From: Helicoverpa zea | Lineage: Eukaryota > Arthropoda > Insecta > Lepidoptera > Noctuidae | NCBI RefSeq assembly: GCF_022581195.2 | Contig: NC_061452.1 | Span: forward strand, 9,307,501-9,371,500 | Reading direction: 5' to 3' | Length of the DNA: 64,000 nucleotides | Shown here: positions 45,216 through 58,644 of the stretch, piece by piece | How positions within the stretch are numbered: the first letter of the stretch is position 1 | Layout: each line of letters opens with the position of its first letter | The notes under the pieces: model-generated | The model's database searches: none | The model's input: the letters and a program-made list of their open reading frames with translations, nothing else | What the model was told of the DNA's origin: nothing | Made by a program: the position numbers and the translations under genes

Positions 45216-48200
45216 AAAAAGTACAGACAATAAGCATTACAGATTATTTGCCAACACGTTTTGATCACAAAGTCCACTATTACCGGACATCCGTCTGCTA
45301 AAGTGGTAGAAGTTCGTAACTAGCCAACTATTCTATTAGGGCTGGAACACATCTAAACACGCAGGAGCTCGCATCCACTAACTACATACTATTACAAACT
45401 ATTAGCTTCAAGGAAGAGAGTATATCCATCTCTCGAAGTCTTGGATAATAATTATCTTAGTTAGAGCACTGTTTTAAACTTCTTCGTTTGTAAGCTGAAC
45501 TGGTATCAAATTAATCTCGAAAACTGAGCATATATATTTCCACGTAAGTGTAAGGTTTTCTTCTGGGTAAATTAGTTCTGGGCAAATTAGTAACAGACTT
45601 ATTTTTATCAAAACAACCAGACCTATATCTTCTTAATTTTACGGTTTATGTACCTACAGTTAAAAGTATGTCGTGCAATTCCAAAAAAGAGCCCTAAAAA
45701 CGAATCCAAAAACACACAAAATGAACATTAAATGTAAAATTTCATTAAATGAAACGGCTGAAAAGGAGCATTTATTGCAACCGGTAATTAGCCATCCATT
45801 GGAGTATTACAACGATGCTTGAACAGAACTGTTTCTCTTTGCGAGATGCAAGTTTATTTCTCAATTCAATTAGCGACCCAGAATATCTTGAGGGGCGAAA
45901 CGGGAAGTTTTAAAACGCTTTCGCTTTTGATTAATGTTGTTCCGTTTTCACGGTAACCGAAAAATTGATGCCGGAATTTTATGATCAACTTGAAGCATTG
46001 TTTCAAAATGATTTGGCAGATTTTATCTTATACTTTAATTAAGTAAAGGTATAATATTATTATGAATATTCCATCTAATAAAATAATTAAACACAAACAT
46101 TCACGTTATTAGATACTATGAAAGCCAAAACATGATGAAAAAAATAATTAGCAAGCACTTAACAGGATTCGGGTCCGCGTTTCCATGCGCGGCCCACCTC
46201 GTAATATCATTAAACTTGAATAAACAGAACGTTAAAAAAACAGGAAGGAAAGCTCTTATTTAAAATCAAGTAACTTAATTACAAGTTAATCACAATTATC
46301 GTTGCCTACGTTACGATGTCACATGAACAGAAGCAAGGCTTTGGGGTATTAACGTGTCGATATAATGAACCAGTAAGGTTTTATTGTCAATAAATTTGAT
46401 ATTACTGCACGCTGTGGAAGAATTAACTCGTTCATAAAGCTCTGATATACAGACTACAAAATGAGAAGCATTTATTCTCAATTTGTCTAAATATGAAAAT
46501 ACTGATGAATTGCATATTTTACTAGCGACGACCCTCCGGCTTTTCAGAGTATAATTTCTTTTGTGTTTTTGTAATTTTCTTTGAAACAGTCTCTATTCTG
46601 AGAATTACAAGCTCAACCAAACAGCCAACTTAATTTAGACGTGATCGATATTTCGTAACAAATGGCATTCGAAACCAATTTAAAGATCAAGGTCCGTTTT
46701 AAAACTCCAGATATCACATTGTTCGTTTTAATAAGTAATGTTGAGTTTGAGTTAAACTGTGCAATGATTTAGAAACACATCTTTGTCTTTCACTTCACTG
46801 TAGTTAAACTTCCAAAAAAAACACGATTTCAAATGGTTACGACGAAAATACACATTTAATTACAACTCTCAGAAAATTGATTGGTAATCGTAGAACCAGA
46901 TAATAACGTCTAGAACCGATTTAATTGACAAAAGGGAAGTTCAAACGGCGCACTCTAATTGAAGTCTTTGTTGGGCCAAAGATTTATGTCGGGAAATAAC
47001 ACTCCCACGCTTCGAAACTATACTTACTTCGATATAATACTCAATACAAGCTATAAAAGAGTGGGAGTTCGTTATTTTAAATTTTCGTCCAGAACATATG
47101 TACTCTATGTCGGGTACGCGTACACACGATTTGTATGGCGCGAGACGGGGCCTGTCAAGCGCGCTCAAAAATACCGCAGACTGTATGTACTAGACTATCA
47201 ATCCTTTATTTAGACGCATAACCGACTGTACATACATTGGAAAGTCCTACAAGATATACCTACAGATAAACTCGCGGATCCTAAAGAAAATATATCCCTC
47301 ACATTCAAACCGTATACAAATAGGAGAATGCGAAGATTTACGCGGAGCGTCGTCAAATATTGATGTTGGTACAATCCTATTCATATTACAAGGGATGAAC
47401 CTTGACAAGTAACAGTAATACACTAGTTAACATATTGCAGTATGTAAAAAGACAGCAACATGACTGCGAACAGTAAGATGGGTTAGCTTATGACAAGCTC
47501 TGTGAGGATTTGAAGACATGACGAGGGTACGATACAATATATTTGTTATAACAAAATATACAACCGCTTTGAAACAAAGAATGTTTTACAGACATAAAGA
47601 CGTTATTGTAATGGAATTTTGTAGGTTTTCTCTTGGTTTTCCTCACATCCTTATACTCGTTTCTTTGCAAAAAGTTTATGTAAATTTGCGTTACTCAGGA
47701 AGGTAAATTGATACGTATCATGGAAATGATTTTTGAACTACTGCAGTAGCTATTGCTCCATACATAATGTAAACACCAACTTTATTTGGCGCACACATTA
47801 ATTTCATAGGTTAATTAAAATACAGTCCCATTAATAAACACGAAACAAGCAAATATTTGAAAATCCAAAATCAATATACGTGTGCACGCATAATGAGATT
47901 TCCAAAAAAATGGGTCACGCTTTGGTGAACACATTATTCAAATACCTACAGGTATGTTTCAATGTATAGCAAAACATGTACCTATGAGTATTTAGCTTTT
48001 TCGAGCTCAGCGTTTACTCAGGAAATTGATATTAAATACGATTTTCCTCGAGCATTCGACAATTCGAGCGCACGAAGATAATGCAAGATAGCAAAATAAT
48101 AGAACGAAATATCAGTTGCATGATACCACAGAGCAGTTTTTTTTATTTTAGTCTAAATTGTTACGAGAAAAATACGCTCCAAGTTGCTGCAAAAAGTATA

Positions 48201-51177
48201 TTCACTTCAAATCGTCTATAATTGAGGTGTCATAGTCAGGTTTTGCAACTAACCAGTTTTCTAGTAACTTGGATAAGCTATGCATTTTTCTTTTAAAATA
48301 AATGGATAGGTAGCAATTTATGCTTTGTTTTTATGGGTGAAAGATAGGTATTACCTATGAAATCACTAGTTGAACAGCCCATCCTAAATCAATATCCTAA
48401 TCTTTGGATGGGTGTGCTAATATACGAAAATTCAATTTCTAAAGCTCTTTTAATATGCATGGAGTTAACTGTTACACGTCGTGATAGGACCAAATTCCAT
48501 GTAAATGAGGCTCCAAACTTCGCTTAAACACCACCAGTAGGCTTCCTAAAGACTACATACTGAACAAGTACATCCACAGTTATATGTATTAGATATTATT
48601 TATCTACTTAAAGGAATTCATAATAAATCGAGGTATGATAATTTTGATATTATAATTCAAAAAAAAAAAAAAAACATTTTCAAGGCTGGATTTATGAGCA
48701 TTTTTCTCCTTTATTTATCAATATAATAATAAATTATTTATATGTAATGAGTTAATCAAGCTTATTGAAACGATATTAACACAATTATTATACCTATGCA
48801 ATATTGTGCCTATCATCACCATGCTTATGAAAAACCCAGCAAATACAAAACTACGAAACAAATGAATGATTAAATCACCATTACATACTTTAATATAAAA
48901 CAAGCCAGCTGCGTGCATCTGCTGGTAGAAAATGCTGAACAGATTTGCTTAATATTTCAATACATAATTTATCCTCAGAGGAACATTTGCGTGCATAAAA
49001 CCTTATTTCAGAGAGCTAGAGCAGTTGGAGAGAGGTGAATGTAATGTAACGTAAAACATAATGGACAATATTTCCATTCGCACGGCTTTGATAAACAAAC
49101 GCAAAGTTCATAACAACATCAGTACTGTGGTCAGGTACTGAATATTTCAGAGCACCGTATGTAAATTCACAGGGGATTTCTAAAAAAGTGAACCAGGAAA
49201 ACTGGTTTTATTTGGTTGAATAATAACGATATTATACCTACCATTACGAGTACCTAGTGGTAATATTATACCATTCTTGATTAGGCCACTAAGCGAAGTC
49301 ATTAAGGCAAACCTTCTTGGGTCCATTTGTTACAGCAGTCTCTAGAGACGCCTATATTTAGCGCTGAAGAAGAAACGTAGGCGACATCAAACTTACTGTT
49401 GAACTTCTTATCACAACCTTTTTAACTTTTTAATAGTCAAATCAGTTAGAACGGCCGCAGGCGGAAAAATTTTCTTCATTAATTTTTGCTGACATTTAGA
49501 ACGTGTGTAGGCTGACCATAATTGACGCTGACTGAATATATATTTTGTTAAGGAATGTTGAATTAAATTTCATTTTATCTATCCACTTTTAATAATGGAA
49601 ATAAAAATTAATCAAGAGGCAACTTATTTGTTACATTTATATTTATTTATCTTTCTTGCAATTTGGTAATCATTGTGACTTTAGAATGACAATAGCTTGA
49701 TCACACTACACCAAACCGTTCTTGTCAGAATTTTTCTTTATAATTAAAGGAAACGTCAAAATAAAAACCAAAATAGCAAAAGAATCGCCTACACAAGAGT
49801 TTCATTTTATATATGGGATCAAAAAGTATTTCAAACTACAGCAATCTATGCATACCTGTATACGTAGGTACATACCTGCTTGAGGCCCAATGTCGAGTTT
49901 GCAAAAATGTACCACAGTGACGTAAGGCCGTGGGCGGACAAATATATACATGTGTGTGTAATATTTTGCAGAATTCGATACACAATACAAAAGCTTTATA
50001 TTGACACAATTGGAACGTCCACATTTGGTCCCGTAATAACTTAATCCTCACTTTTGTTAATCATATATACGAGTGTCTGTCTTTGTTCGTAACTGTTGGT
50101 TGGGTTCGCTTTTGTTGAAATATTGCAAAACCGATTATGTATTATTGAACATACTTATACATATAAAAATGGCAAATAACTACTTATTTTTATCAAGGCT
50201 CATAAAGTTACTTGACGTGGGAAATAGAAGGCATAAACTTAAAATCGGCTAGTTTTCATGGCTCGGGAATCTTCGAGTGTGCTTAATGAGTCATTAGTAA
50301 AATTTTAATATTCTTTTCATTCTTCCTAGAATTTTCTTGGCCTTTTGTCAATGTGCACTTTGCCAAGGCTAACTAGTCTCTCATTAGCTTTAAAAAAATT
50401 ATGACTGGCTTTTTATGAATTTCATTTATGAGACCCTGCAAACTAAACAGTCTGCCGTCTGATGACAAGTGGTTGGCAATTATTTATTTTTTACCAAATC
50501 TTAAATTTCAGTCGGTCTAAATACCTAGTCTGTGTTATGTGCTTACTGCCATTCATTTTCATACTGATTTATGACCCTAAACTAACTATCGGCCAACGAA
50601 TAGTTTGCTGTGTACGCTCTAACTTGTCCCTCATTAGATAAAAAAATATCACTCTTCTCTCTTGATCTTTTATCAACAACATTTAAGCGTGTAATTTTTT
50701 TTTTTAATAAGAAGATCTTCTGTTACTTTTTAAGGTGGTATATTCTATCAAAAGCATTTTACTTTGTTAAATCTAGAGAAGCTCTTCGCGCAATTTAAGC
50801 CAGCCTTCATCCCGTGTTTTGAGTTAAGTTCGTTGCTGGCCTAAAGGTATAAAAAATTAATTTTTTTACATCTGTCTTTCGTGATTAACTCTTTTAAAGA
50901 TTAAATTTTAAAAATGCGTAACGTGTTAAGAGCATGGGATGTGTAATATTTTATATGTATAGCTTTTGGGGCAGAAAGACATTATAAAATAATCACACGT
51001 ATCCATATGCTATTTCAGATGAAAGTAACCCTGTCTGTCTGTTTATCTATCTAAATGTAAATTCCTAAATGTTGGTTACATAGAAAATCAAGAACCTGAG
51101 AAAGGACGTTGGCTACTTTATATCCGGGTGAGAAGTAGTCCCTCGGGACGGCGATGGAATCGCTGTGAACAACTATT
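45216..51177. other. No gene recognised (nAChR intron 1)
   Basis: Six kilobases of AT-rich intron. A 16-base A run lies near 48660. Open frames are short, and many overlap a frame on the other strand. Confidence 0.5.
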
Positions 51178-51300
51178 ACAGCCTTTTTATCGTCCCACTG
51201 CTGGGCACAGGCCTCCTCTCACACGGAGAAGGATTGAGCATTAATCACCACGCTTGCTCAATGCGGGTTGGCGATTTCAGACTATATAGTCCAGGTTTCC
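51178..51300 (+). repeat. Retroposon fragment (CCCACTGCTGGGCACAGG type)
   Basis: CGTCCCACTGCTGGGCACAG then CCTCCTCTCACACGGAGAAG and CAGGTTTCCTCAAGATG. A common lepidopteran LINE/SINE segment. A faint relative may lie near 54260. Confidence 0.6.
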
Positions 51301-51734
51301 TCAAGATGTGAACAACTATTACTAGATAATTAAGTCATGACTGACGCAATGATACCTCCAAAGCTAAGGTTCTAAGATCCCTAAAAAATACTACACCCTG
51401 GTCTTTCCACATAAGAAATGAGATTTTGCCATATTGAAGACAAACTGAGAAAGAATATTAGGCTAGGTAAGTACTAAATCTTTTATATGGAACGAACTGC
51501 CAATTTACATTTTACGCAGGATGAAAATTAGGAATAAAGACACAAAGTTGTCTCAGCTTAATCCCTCTCTGTCGTAAAAAAAAACTAAAATGTTCGTTTC
51601 TGTTGAGATCCTCAAAGAAGCCTAACTACTAACTTTTTACTGCGAAATAACTTCTCTGTATAATAAAACGTAAACCGGTTTTAAGCCCTTAATACTAGGA
51701 GGGCAAATATAGGAAAAGATGTCACACAATAAAA

Positions 51735-51885
51735 AATAATGTCGAGACACTTTCACACACAGCCGGTTAGCCCCATGGTAAGTTATTAATTAACTTGTGT
51801 TGTGGGTGCTAACACAACTGATAAACTATATATAGCTACATATATACATATTTATAAATACATATAATAACACCCAGACCACCAC
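51735..51885 (-). repeat. SINE 3' part, same family as 39423-39698
   Basis: TGTCGAGACACTTTCACACA, GGTTAGCCCCATGGTAAG and GTGGGTGCTAACACAACTGA match the SINE body in the LINE. The tRNA-like head is missing. Confidence 0.85.
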
Positions 51886-52014
51886 CAATAAATATATTAT
51901 TTAGTAGCTACGGCCATTTTATATAAAAAGTTATATGTCGGATCTGCTGAATGACTTTGTACTCACTGTTAACACTAATAAATACACTAAAGTACAAAAT
52001 AAGTAGTCACTCAC

Positions 52015-52072
52015 CTTTTATTAAAAACGTTGCAACAACGCATTTCAAGTAGCGAACAAACAACGGAGGCAT
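52015..52072 (-). CDS. Nicotinic acetylcholine receptor subunit, exon 1 (start and signal peptide)
   Basis: Nineteen codons plus 1 nt, MPPLFVRYLKCVVATFLIK, from an ATG at 52072 with A at -3 to a GTGAGTG donor. The sequence is a plausible signal peptide (basic residues, then a hydrophobic VVATFLI core) for an extracellular-facing receptor. The split Gly codon is completed by exon 2 (ALCCDEE), phase 1 on both sides. The join is inferred from phase and splice signals; the exon is short and 21 kb from exon 2, so a cDNA would settle it. The 5' UTR presumably continues to the right. Confidence 0.75.
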
Positions 52073-52329
52073 CGTGTAGCTTACTGAGTATTTAACTCTT
52101 TGCTAAACTTAACTTGACACACTTTTTTAATTTATTTCATACTTAGACTATTTTTTAAATTATTTTTATGAGTAATCTTAGAAAAATAATAACTTGAAGA
52201 ATCTGTTAAACATGACCGTTAATATGTTTACAAAATAAAAAAGTTACTGTCTCATATTATTTTCTATTATGGTAAAAACTCGATTTAAGTAATAAAGTAT
52301 TTACAACGTTCATAAAAATATTGTGATTA

Positions 52330-52480
52330 ACGGCGCGAGCTAAAGTTGCGTATGTGTGGCGGTTTCGACGGCATCGCGTGGCGGCAGCGGGCGCGACGAA
52401 CGTAGCACTGAATCTTGCTACGGAGCTACGCGGCTGCCGCTACGACGCTACGGCTACGGTGGGGAGAACTACGATGACGG
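52330..52480 (-). promoter_or_regulatory. CpG-rich patch upstream of nAChR exon 1
   Basis: A GC-rich block with several CGGCG and CTACG repeats, about 260-400 bp upstream of the nAChR start codon, in otherwise AT-rich DNA. It is a candidate promoter or first untranslated exon. No TATA or initiator is convincing, so position alone supports it. Confidence 0.35.
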
Positions 52481-55229
52481 TAGTTTATCGATAAATAAAC
52501 GGTTTTGTAAAACAAATCATTTTCAAAGACTTTGGTTAATAAAGCGGCATTGTTTAGAATTTGTTTAAGGTTGAGGTATGTTGTAAACAAATTCTTGTAG
52601 ACTAACGTAAAATAAAAGGGATATTGCAAAAAAAAAATGTGCTGATTTTTTATATACTTTTTTGCTGGATAAGAGGGTTAGCTAAAAATGACAGCCTTGC
52701 TGAGTTGGCGCGAACGGACACTGTATGTCCGTCCAATTTCATCGTAGTATGTATTTCAAAATATGGAATATGTCAGAAAAAGGTTTATTCTGTTATTTAT
52801 ACCGACATTAAAACAATCTTGCAAACAGTATTCAAACTTTCAAACTCATATTAAAATATCTTAGTACTTTAAAATCTTTGAAAACATTGGAAAAGTTAAG
52901 GTTTCTTCTAGTAGAGTTATTTAGTTTTTCAATTTACAGTTGGTTGCAGAAATAAATCTTAGTTTTGTAGTGATTACTTGTGTAGTCTTTTTAATGATCA
53001 GATATCTCGAGTTTCAGCAATTTTCAGTGTTCTTTGTACAGAGTTAGTTATCCTCGAGTTGTTGGGTGATTGCTCTAAAAACAACTGTTGTTTTGTCTTT
53101 ATAACGTTGTTTGCTGGTATGACAATTGTTGCTGACTTTGTTTGGACTTCTAGTAATGAAGTATGAATTGTTGAAGTGTGGTTTCTGTTAAAAGTTTGAA
53201 ATCATCAACTTGTGTGTTTTTATTAAATAAATATTAAAATCACCGAGGAATAAATGACGGTAAATTGAAACCAATGATTTAACAATATCATTGACAAAAA
53301 AATTTGACCATTGTTTGAGACTTGTCGTTTCAAAAATATTTTTGGAACGATATTTCGATGATTAATTTTTGATTAGGTATAATTTATACTAACAAAGAAT
53401 AACCTATAACAAAAAAAAACAAACAACTTCTTCGATACCACAAAAAACCTACCTCTCAACTTAAACCTAGTGAGCGTGTAATAGCGTGTTCTAGAACTCT
53501 AGAACGCAGAAACCAATTAACGAGCGAGGCGTTGTCGAAGCGGCAAACCCGAGCACTTACCGATTTGCCGGCTTCTGCACTTGTATACCGGCCCTTAATC
53601 GCTCGCCTGATACGGCCAATTATCGCGTTCGAAACTAAAAAAGACTACACAACTTAAAACTAGACTGGATTTTTTTGAGCTGCGCTCTGTTTTTAGGTGA
53701 GATTCAGATTTCTCTAATTATGTAAAGTAAAGGAAAATTCCAATACGTTTTATATCACTATCGCACTAGATGGAGAGGTCAAGTAGTGTTGATAATGGCG
53801 CTTAAACGCGCGACAGAAAACTACAGCATGACAGGTTTACACCACAGAACAATATTTCTTTGCTGTGGTAATCATGCAAGCGTCAGATAGGCCACCTTAA
53901 AGAACTTTCGTGTTATATATTTTTCCGCATATTGAGTAGATAGTTTCCCTTTTCTCTTTTGATATGGAACCCTTAAAGATAACATCACAATAAACATAAA
54001 AATATACACATTTGTAATATAATAAAAGAGTTAGGTATAGGTACTATTTACAATCTAGATTCGAACTAGTTTCATGCAACGTGAGGCACGTGAGCTCAGC
54101 GGTCATATTACAGTAAATTAAACTCGTGCAAGCACGCTTCTATTGCTGTAAATATATTTATTGGTCCCTGACTTATTGGTGTATGGCTTTTATTACCAAA
54201 GGGTGAAATTTTAATGAAATTAAAATAAGGTAAGTGCAAGTATTTACTCGTTCATCAGCAGTCTTTTTATCGTGCCAATGATACTGATCTCGTCTCATAC
54301 ATAGTAGGAATGAGAAAGTATTTTCTTAAAAAAAGGAATCACAATTTAAAGTCCATATGGGTAGGAAATTGTTAAGTACCACAAAATATGTCTTTGACTT
54401 CACATACAAATTGTCATAACCTACTTAAGCCTATTCAAGAGGTCTCAAGACGATTGTTACACATATTATTATAATAACAGTGGCCTATTATTAATGCAAG
54501 CTGTCACACCCCACATCTAAGATAAATAGGTACAGTACAAGTTGGTTCACCAAAATAGTTCTAGAAGCGAAATTGTTGATGTTCTTACATCACCTATACC
54601 TATTTTCTACTAATAACTAATAAGAACTAAGAAGTATAATATTTTTAGATGTCAAATTATGGGCTGGTGGTACACAATTAGCATGACAAAGGACATAGAC
54701 TGCTTTTTACCCGGTTGCGAGAAGTGGTTCTTCCGGCATGCTTGTAAAACCGTGGGAATCAGCTAGGATACTATAACGCGGAAGGACATCAGTTTAATAG
54801 TAAACACTGTAGATAGAATCTTCATAAAAAAATAGTTTTTTATCAGTTTTTGTCAGATCAGTCATTAAATTACTCTCCAGTACATGGTACTAACTCCAAA
54901 AGAAAAGAACCTTTCGTACACGTAATAATTTAGTTCTATTATACAGTAAAACCTAGAAATTCCACTTACAGTACATTGAACCCTTTTTCTATTTATTTAA
55001 TTAAGTAATATAAAATTGAATGTGAAATTCAATTTCGTTACTTTATTTCAAACCTTTTTGGGCACTCTTATCACTGATCTTTTGTTACTTTATGCTTAAC
55101 GAAGACGTTCTATTATTTTACTTTGAAAAAAAAAGAAAGCAAAAGGTTTCTTTCTGGCCCTACGTAACGTTATCTTTTTAGGGACTCTGGTATTCATGTT
55201 AGTTGTTATACACTTATCAGAATTTACAT
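52481..55229. other. No gene recognised
   Basis: Mostly AT-rich. A moderately GC-rich piece lies at 53470-53630 with GAGCGAGGCG and complementary CGCTCGCC parts. A decayed repeat lies near 54655-54775. No coding exon was found. Confidence 0.5.
54655..54775 (+). repeat. Decayed retroposon tail
   Basis: GGACATAGACTGCTTTTTAC, then GTAAAACCGTGGGAATCAGC followed by TAGG. Same style as the repeat end near 45190. Confidence 0.35.
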
Positions 55230-55232
55230 TAA

Positions 55233-55419
55233 CGGCCAGTTTCTTCATCAAAAGTTAAAGTTAAAGTAATGTCTAAAGTAAAAGTAACGGTCAAATTCGT
55301 TTTTTCAAGGCTAAAGTGACAGCAAAACTAATAGAAAAATTGAATTTGACCGTTACTTTTACTTTAGACATTACTTTGACTTTTACTTTGGCTTTAACTT
55401 TTGATGAAGAAACTGGCTG
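55233..55419. mobile_element. Harbinger-type MITE (TAA target)
   Basis: 187 bp with inverted ends CGGCCAGTTTCTTCATCAAA and TTTGATGAAGAAACTGGCTG. TAA is duplicated on both sides (55230-55232 and 55420-55422), the 3 bp target of PIF/Harbinger elements. The interior is made of AAAGTAAAAGT-like repeats. No coding capacity. Confidence 0.75.
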
Positions 55420-55422
55420 TAA

Positions 55423-56757
55423 GTCACTACAAATTAATTGGTAAATTATGGTGATCAGTAAATTATGCGGTAAATAGGGTATAGCCAATTGAGAAACACG
55501 TCTCAAAGGTTGTATTTGCATATATCCTATGTCATCCATGCACGATGGCAAAAAAAATAATTAAAAACCACATTAACACACATTCTAGCATCAAACTTGC
55601 TTTTCACAAGCCATATTTTTTATAAGACATTTCTGAACATTTCAAGTCAGCTTTCTGATACAGAATAATATTAAGTAATTATATACATATTTTATTAGCT
55701 ACATCACTTTAAGAGTCAGTTTTCGTACATCGCTCGTCGGTATCTAAGAGTTCAGGTTCCTGGTAATTAACGACATATATCTCTCCGGCCATTAAGTTCA
55801 CGTGATAATATTTGTCTAATAGCCAGTAAGTATGTTGTGATAGTAGGTAAGTGTAGTAATTTTTCCTTGAAATGATTAGCAAAAAACAAAAAATGGTCAC
55901 ATTTTAGTGACCAATTTTTGTTTATTCATGAACAATTCTACAAAGGTATATTATTTCTTAGGCTTTTTTATTCAGTAGAATTTCAACAATATTTAATTTC
56001 TACATTATAGTTGACGCAAAAAAATCTTATTCAATAATTATGAAGATTATAACTTCACATCACATCATCTGTTCTAACTGTTATCATTTATTCTATAATT
56101 AGTTTCCTCAGTAGGCAAGTGAAACCGCTGGCAGGAGCTGGATGGACATAATTTTCCTTATCCTCCAAATAAAATTATTCATCTTAACAAATCAACAGTA
56201 TCAGGAAACATAAGTCACATAAACTTGAAATTAGTTCCATATCTCGTAGGCAACATCACAAAAATCCCCGGATTTACTATATATATTAACCCCCGAACAC
56301 ACAGTATGTTCACGCAGCGAATAAATATGTGCGTAACACCAATAAAGTAAAATAAATCCGCCCTTTAAATATACCTTCACACGATGAAGAAAGGAAATCT
56401 TACCCAACAGCCGTTCCTGTACTAAAACATAATGGATTTACGATCTCCACGTAGGTGTAGCAAAAATCCAATAAAATTGGAAAACTCAAACATCTGGATT
56501 GGCAGTCGTAAAAAAACCTAAGGATATAGGCACCTGTTATGTACCAAAATATGTAAATACTAGTTATAAAAATACCTGGTGAAATACTCTTAGGCACGGT
56601 AAGATGCTGGATCAATATTTCTAAACGTCACATCAAATAAAGTGTACCTAAGGAATATGCCTTGATAAATGGTTTAAATTCCACAGAAAAACGTTATGAC
56701 AGATAGTCTAGCGTTAAAAGCTCGCTCATATTGTCCCTTGGGCATCGTTAAAAGCTC
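55423..56757. other. No gene recognised
   Basis: AT-rich spacer. Nothing beyond short unsupported frames. Confidence 0.55.
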
Positions 56758-56766
56758 TATGTTTAT

Positions 56767-57129
56767 CTGACTGCCTCGTTGGTCTAGTGGTCGCAAGCGT
56801 GGCTGCTGTTCTCGAGGTCTCGGGTTCGATTCCCGGGTCGGGCCGAAATCGCTTTGTGGGTTTTCTTGAACTTTCACAAAGCAGCCCGTAGTCTGGAAGT
56901 TGGTGATTGATTCACCCGTGCATCGGAGAGCACGTAAATGTCGGTCCTGCGCCTGATCTCTTTCCGGTTGTGTCGGATTGCTGTCCCATCGGGTTATGAG
57001 AGTGAAGAAATAGTGAGTGCACCTGTGTCTGCGCAAATGCTCGTGCACTATAATAGGTCCTGCGCAGCTGGCTGATCTCCTTAAATGAGAACAGCCGCCG
57101 TGGCCGAAATCGGCCGTGGACGCCATTAT
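56767..57129 (+). repeat. Full-length tRNA-derived SINE
   Basis: 363 bp flanked by TATGTTTAT (56758-56766 and 57130-57138). The head has GTTGGTCTAGTGGTCGCAAG (A box) and GGGTTCGATTCCCGG (B box). The body ends GCCGTGGCCGAAATCGGCCG and TGGACGCCATTATT. It is a different family from the GGAAGCCGACC SINE. Confidence 0.9.
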
Positions 57130-57339
57130 TATGTTTATATCAAAAAGAAAACTTTTAGCATGTTGTTTGTTTAATTTGTTTGAAATTATAAATTAATAAA
57201 AATGAAAATTTAGGGTAACCATAGTGACTGAGAAAAATATTAATAAATAAATAGTTCCTCTTGATAATGATGACTATGAGGGTAAAAAGGTTCTATATAG
57301 ATTGAATAATCGTCACAGGAACTATAAAACTGAACACTA

Positions 57340-57440
57340 CTAATATTATAAAACTGAAGCTAATCTCAGGACTAAACCAATTCGAAGAAATTTGTTAAGT
57401 GGCAGAAAGCCCATTAATCGAGGAAAACTACAAGCTTCTT
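57340..57440 (+). repeat. Dispersed repeat fragment (ATATTATAAA type)
   Basis: CTACTAATATTATAAAACTG and CCCATTAATCGAGGAAAACT. A third piece of the family at 24290 and 27850. Confidence 0.5.
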
Positions 57441-57804
57441 TTAATCCAAGCTGTATATACCTATCTTCTGCATGTTACAAGTAACAAGACTTAATAATTC
57501 CACGAACTATCACCAGATTAAGATTCTGAGAACCGTAAATCAGAACAAAAACTGGACACTACTAACGAGCTGAAATCCGTCTCCCAACAAATCACACTCA
57601 CATGACTACCAACTTAGAGAGCGATACACATCAACTAGATTACAACAACGAGTACTAGAGTTGGTGGCGATTTCTCATAACGGTCACAAGTTTGCTGGAC
57701 TATTTATTGAATACTTTGGCACAGTTTACGAAGTGGATTTATGCTTGCTGAGTATGAAAAGGCTAGCAGCGTGTTTCATATAATATGATGTTACTTACGG
57801 ATAT

Positions 57805-58065
57805 CTGCGACGGACGACTGTGTTTCGAATGGCACGTTAAACTGTTGGTCCCGGCTGTCATTGAACATCCTTGGCAGTCGTTACGGGTAGTCAGAAGCCA
57901 GTAAGTCACACCAGTCTAACTAAGGGGTATTGGGTTGCCCGAGTAACTGGGTTGAGGGGGTCAGATAGGGCAGTCGCTCCTTGTTAAGCATTGGTACTCA
58001 GCTACATCCGGTTAGACTGGAAGCCGACCCCAACATAGTTGGGTAAAAGTCTCGGAAGATGATGA
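57805..58065 (+). repeat. 5'-truncated SINE with 13 bp target duplication
   Basis: A 261 bp copy of the GGAAGCCGACCCCAACAT SINE lacking its head, ending GATGATGA. TACTTACGGATAT is duplicated at 57792-57804 and 58066-58078. It lies inverted relative to the full copy 170 bp away. Confidence 0.9.
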
Positions 58066-58233
58066 TACTTACGGATATGTAAAACGTCCTTGTGCCCAGC
58101 ATCAGCATTAAGGTTAGAGTCGGTAACAAAAAATTCAAATACAAAAGCGATGTTCAGCATCTCTGTAATTATCTGATGTCGAAGTTATTTTGTTCTGGTA
58201 GAGCCTATGTAGAGGTTATTTCCAAGTTCCTCA

Positions 58234-58626
58234 TCCTCCGAGCCTTTTTCCCAATCATGTTGGGGTCGGCTTCCAGTCTAACCGGATTCAGCTGAGTACC
58301 AGTGCTTTACAAGAAGCGACTGCCTATCTGACCTCCTCAACCCAGTTACCGGGCAACCCGATACCCCTTGGTTAGACTGGTGTCAGACTTACTGGCTTCT
58401 GACTACCCGTAACGACTGCCAAGGATGTTCAATGACAGCCGGGACCTACAGTTTAACGTGCCATCCGAAACACAGCCAATGGTGTCTAAGATATACTTAG
58501 AAAGTACATACAGACTTAGAAAAGTTGCATTGGTACTTGCCTGACCTGGGATCGAACCCGCGCCCTCATACTTGAGAGATTGGTCCTTTACCCACTAGGC
58601 CACCACGACTTTTTTTCCAAGTTTCT
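58234..58626 (-). repeat. Full-length tRNA-headed SINE with 18 bp target duplication
   Basis: 393 bp. The minus strand starts near AGTCGTGGTGGCCTAGTGGG, has a B box GGTTCGATCCCAGG, and ends in GGAAGCCGACCCCAACATGA plus a short GATGA tail. TTATTTCCAAGTTCCTCA lies at both 58216-58233 and 58627-58644. It is the reference copy for the fragments at 11625, 19198, 24535, 25030, 29452 and 57805. Confidence 0.92.
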
Positions 58627-58644
58627 TTATTTCCAAGTTCCTCA

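Noticed and set aside
56767..56845. Possible tRNA gene
   Set aside because: It is the head of a 363 bp SINE with target duplications, so not an independent tRNA gene.
56674..57126. 150-codon minus-strand frame
   Set aside because: It lies almost entirely within the SINE at 56767-57129 and runs antisense to it.
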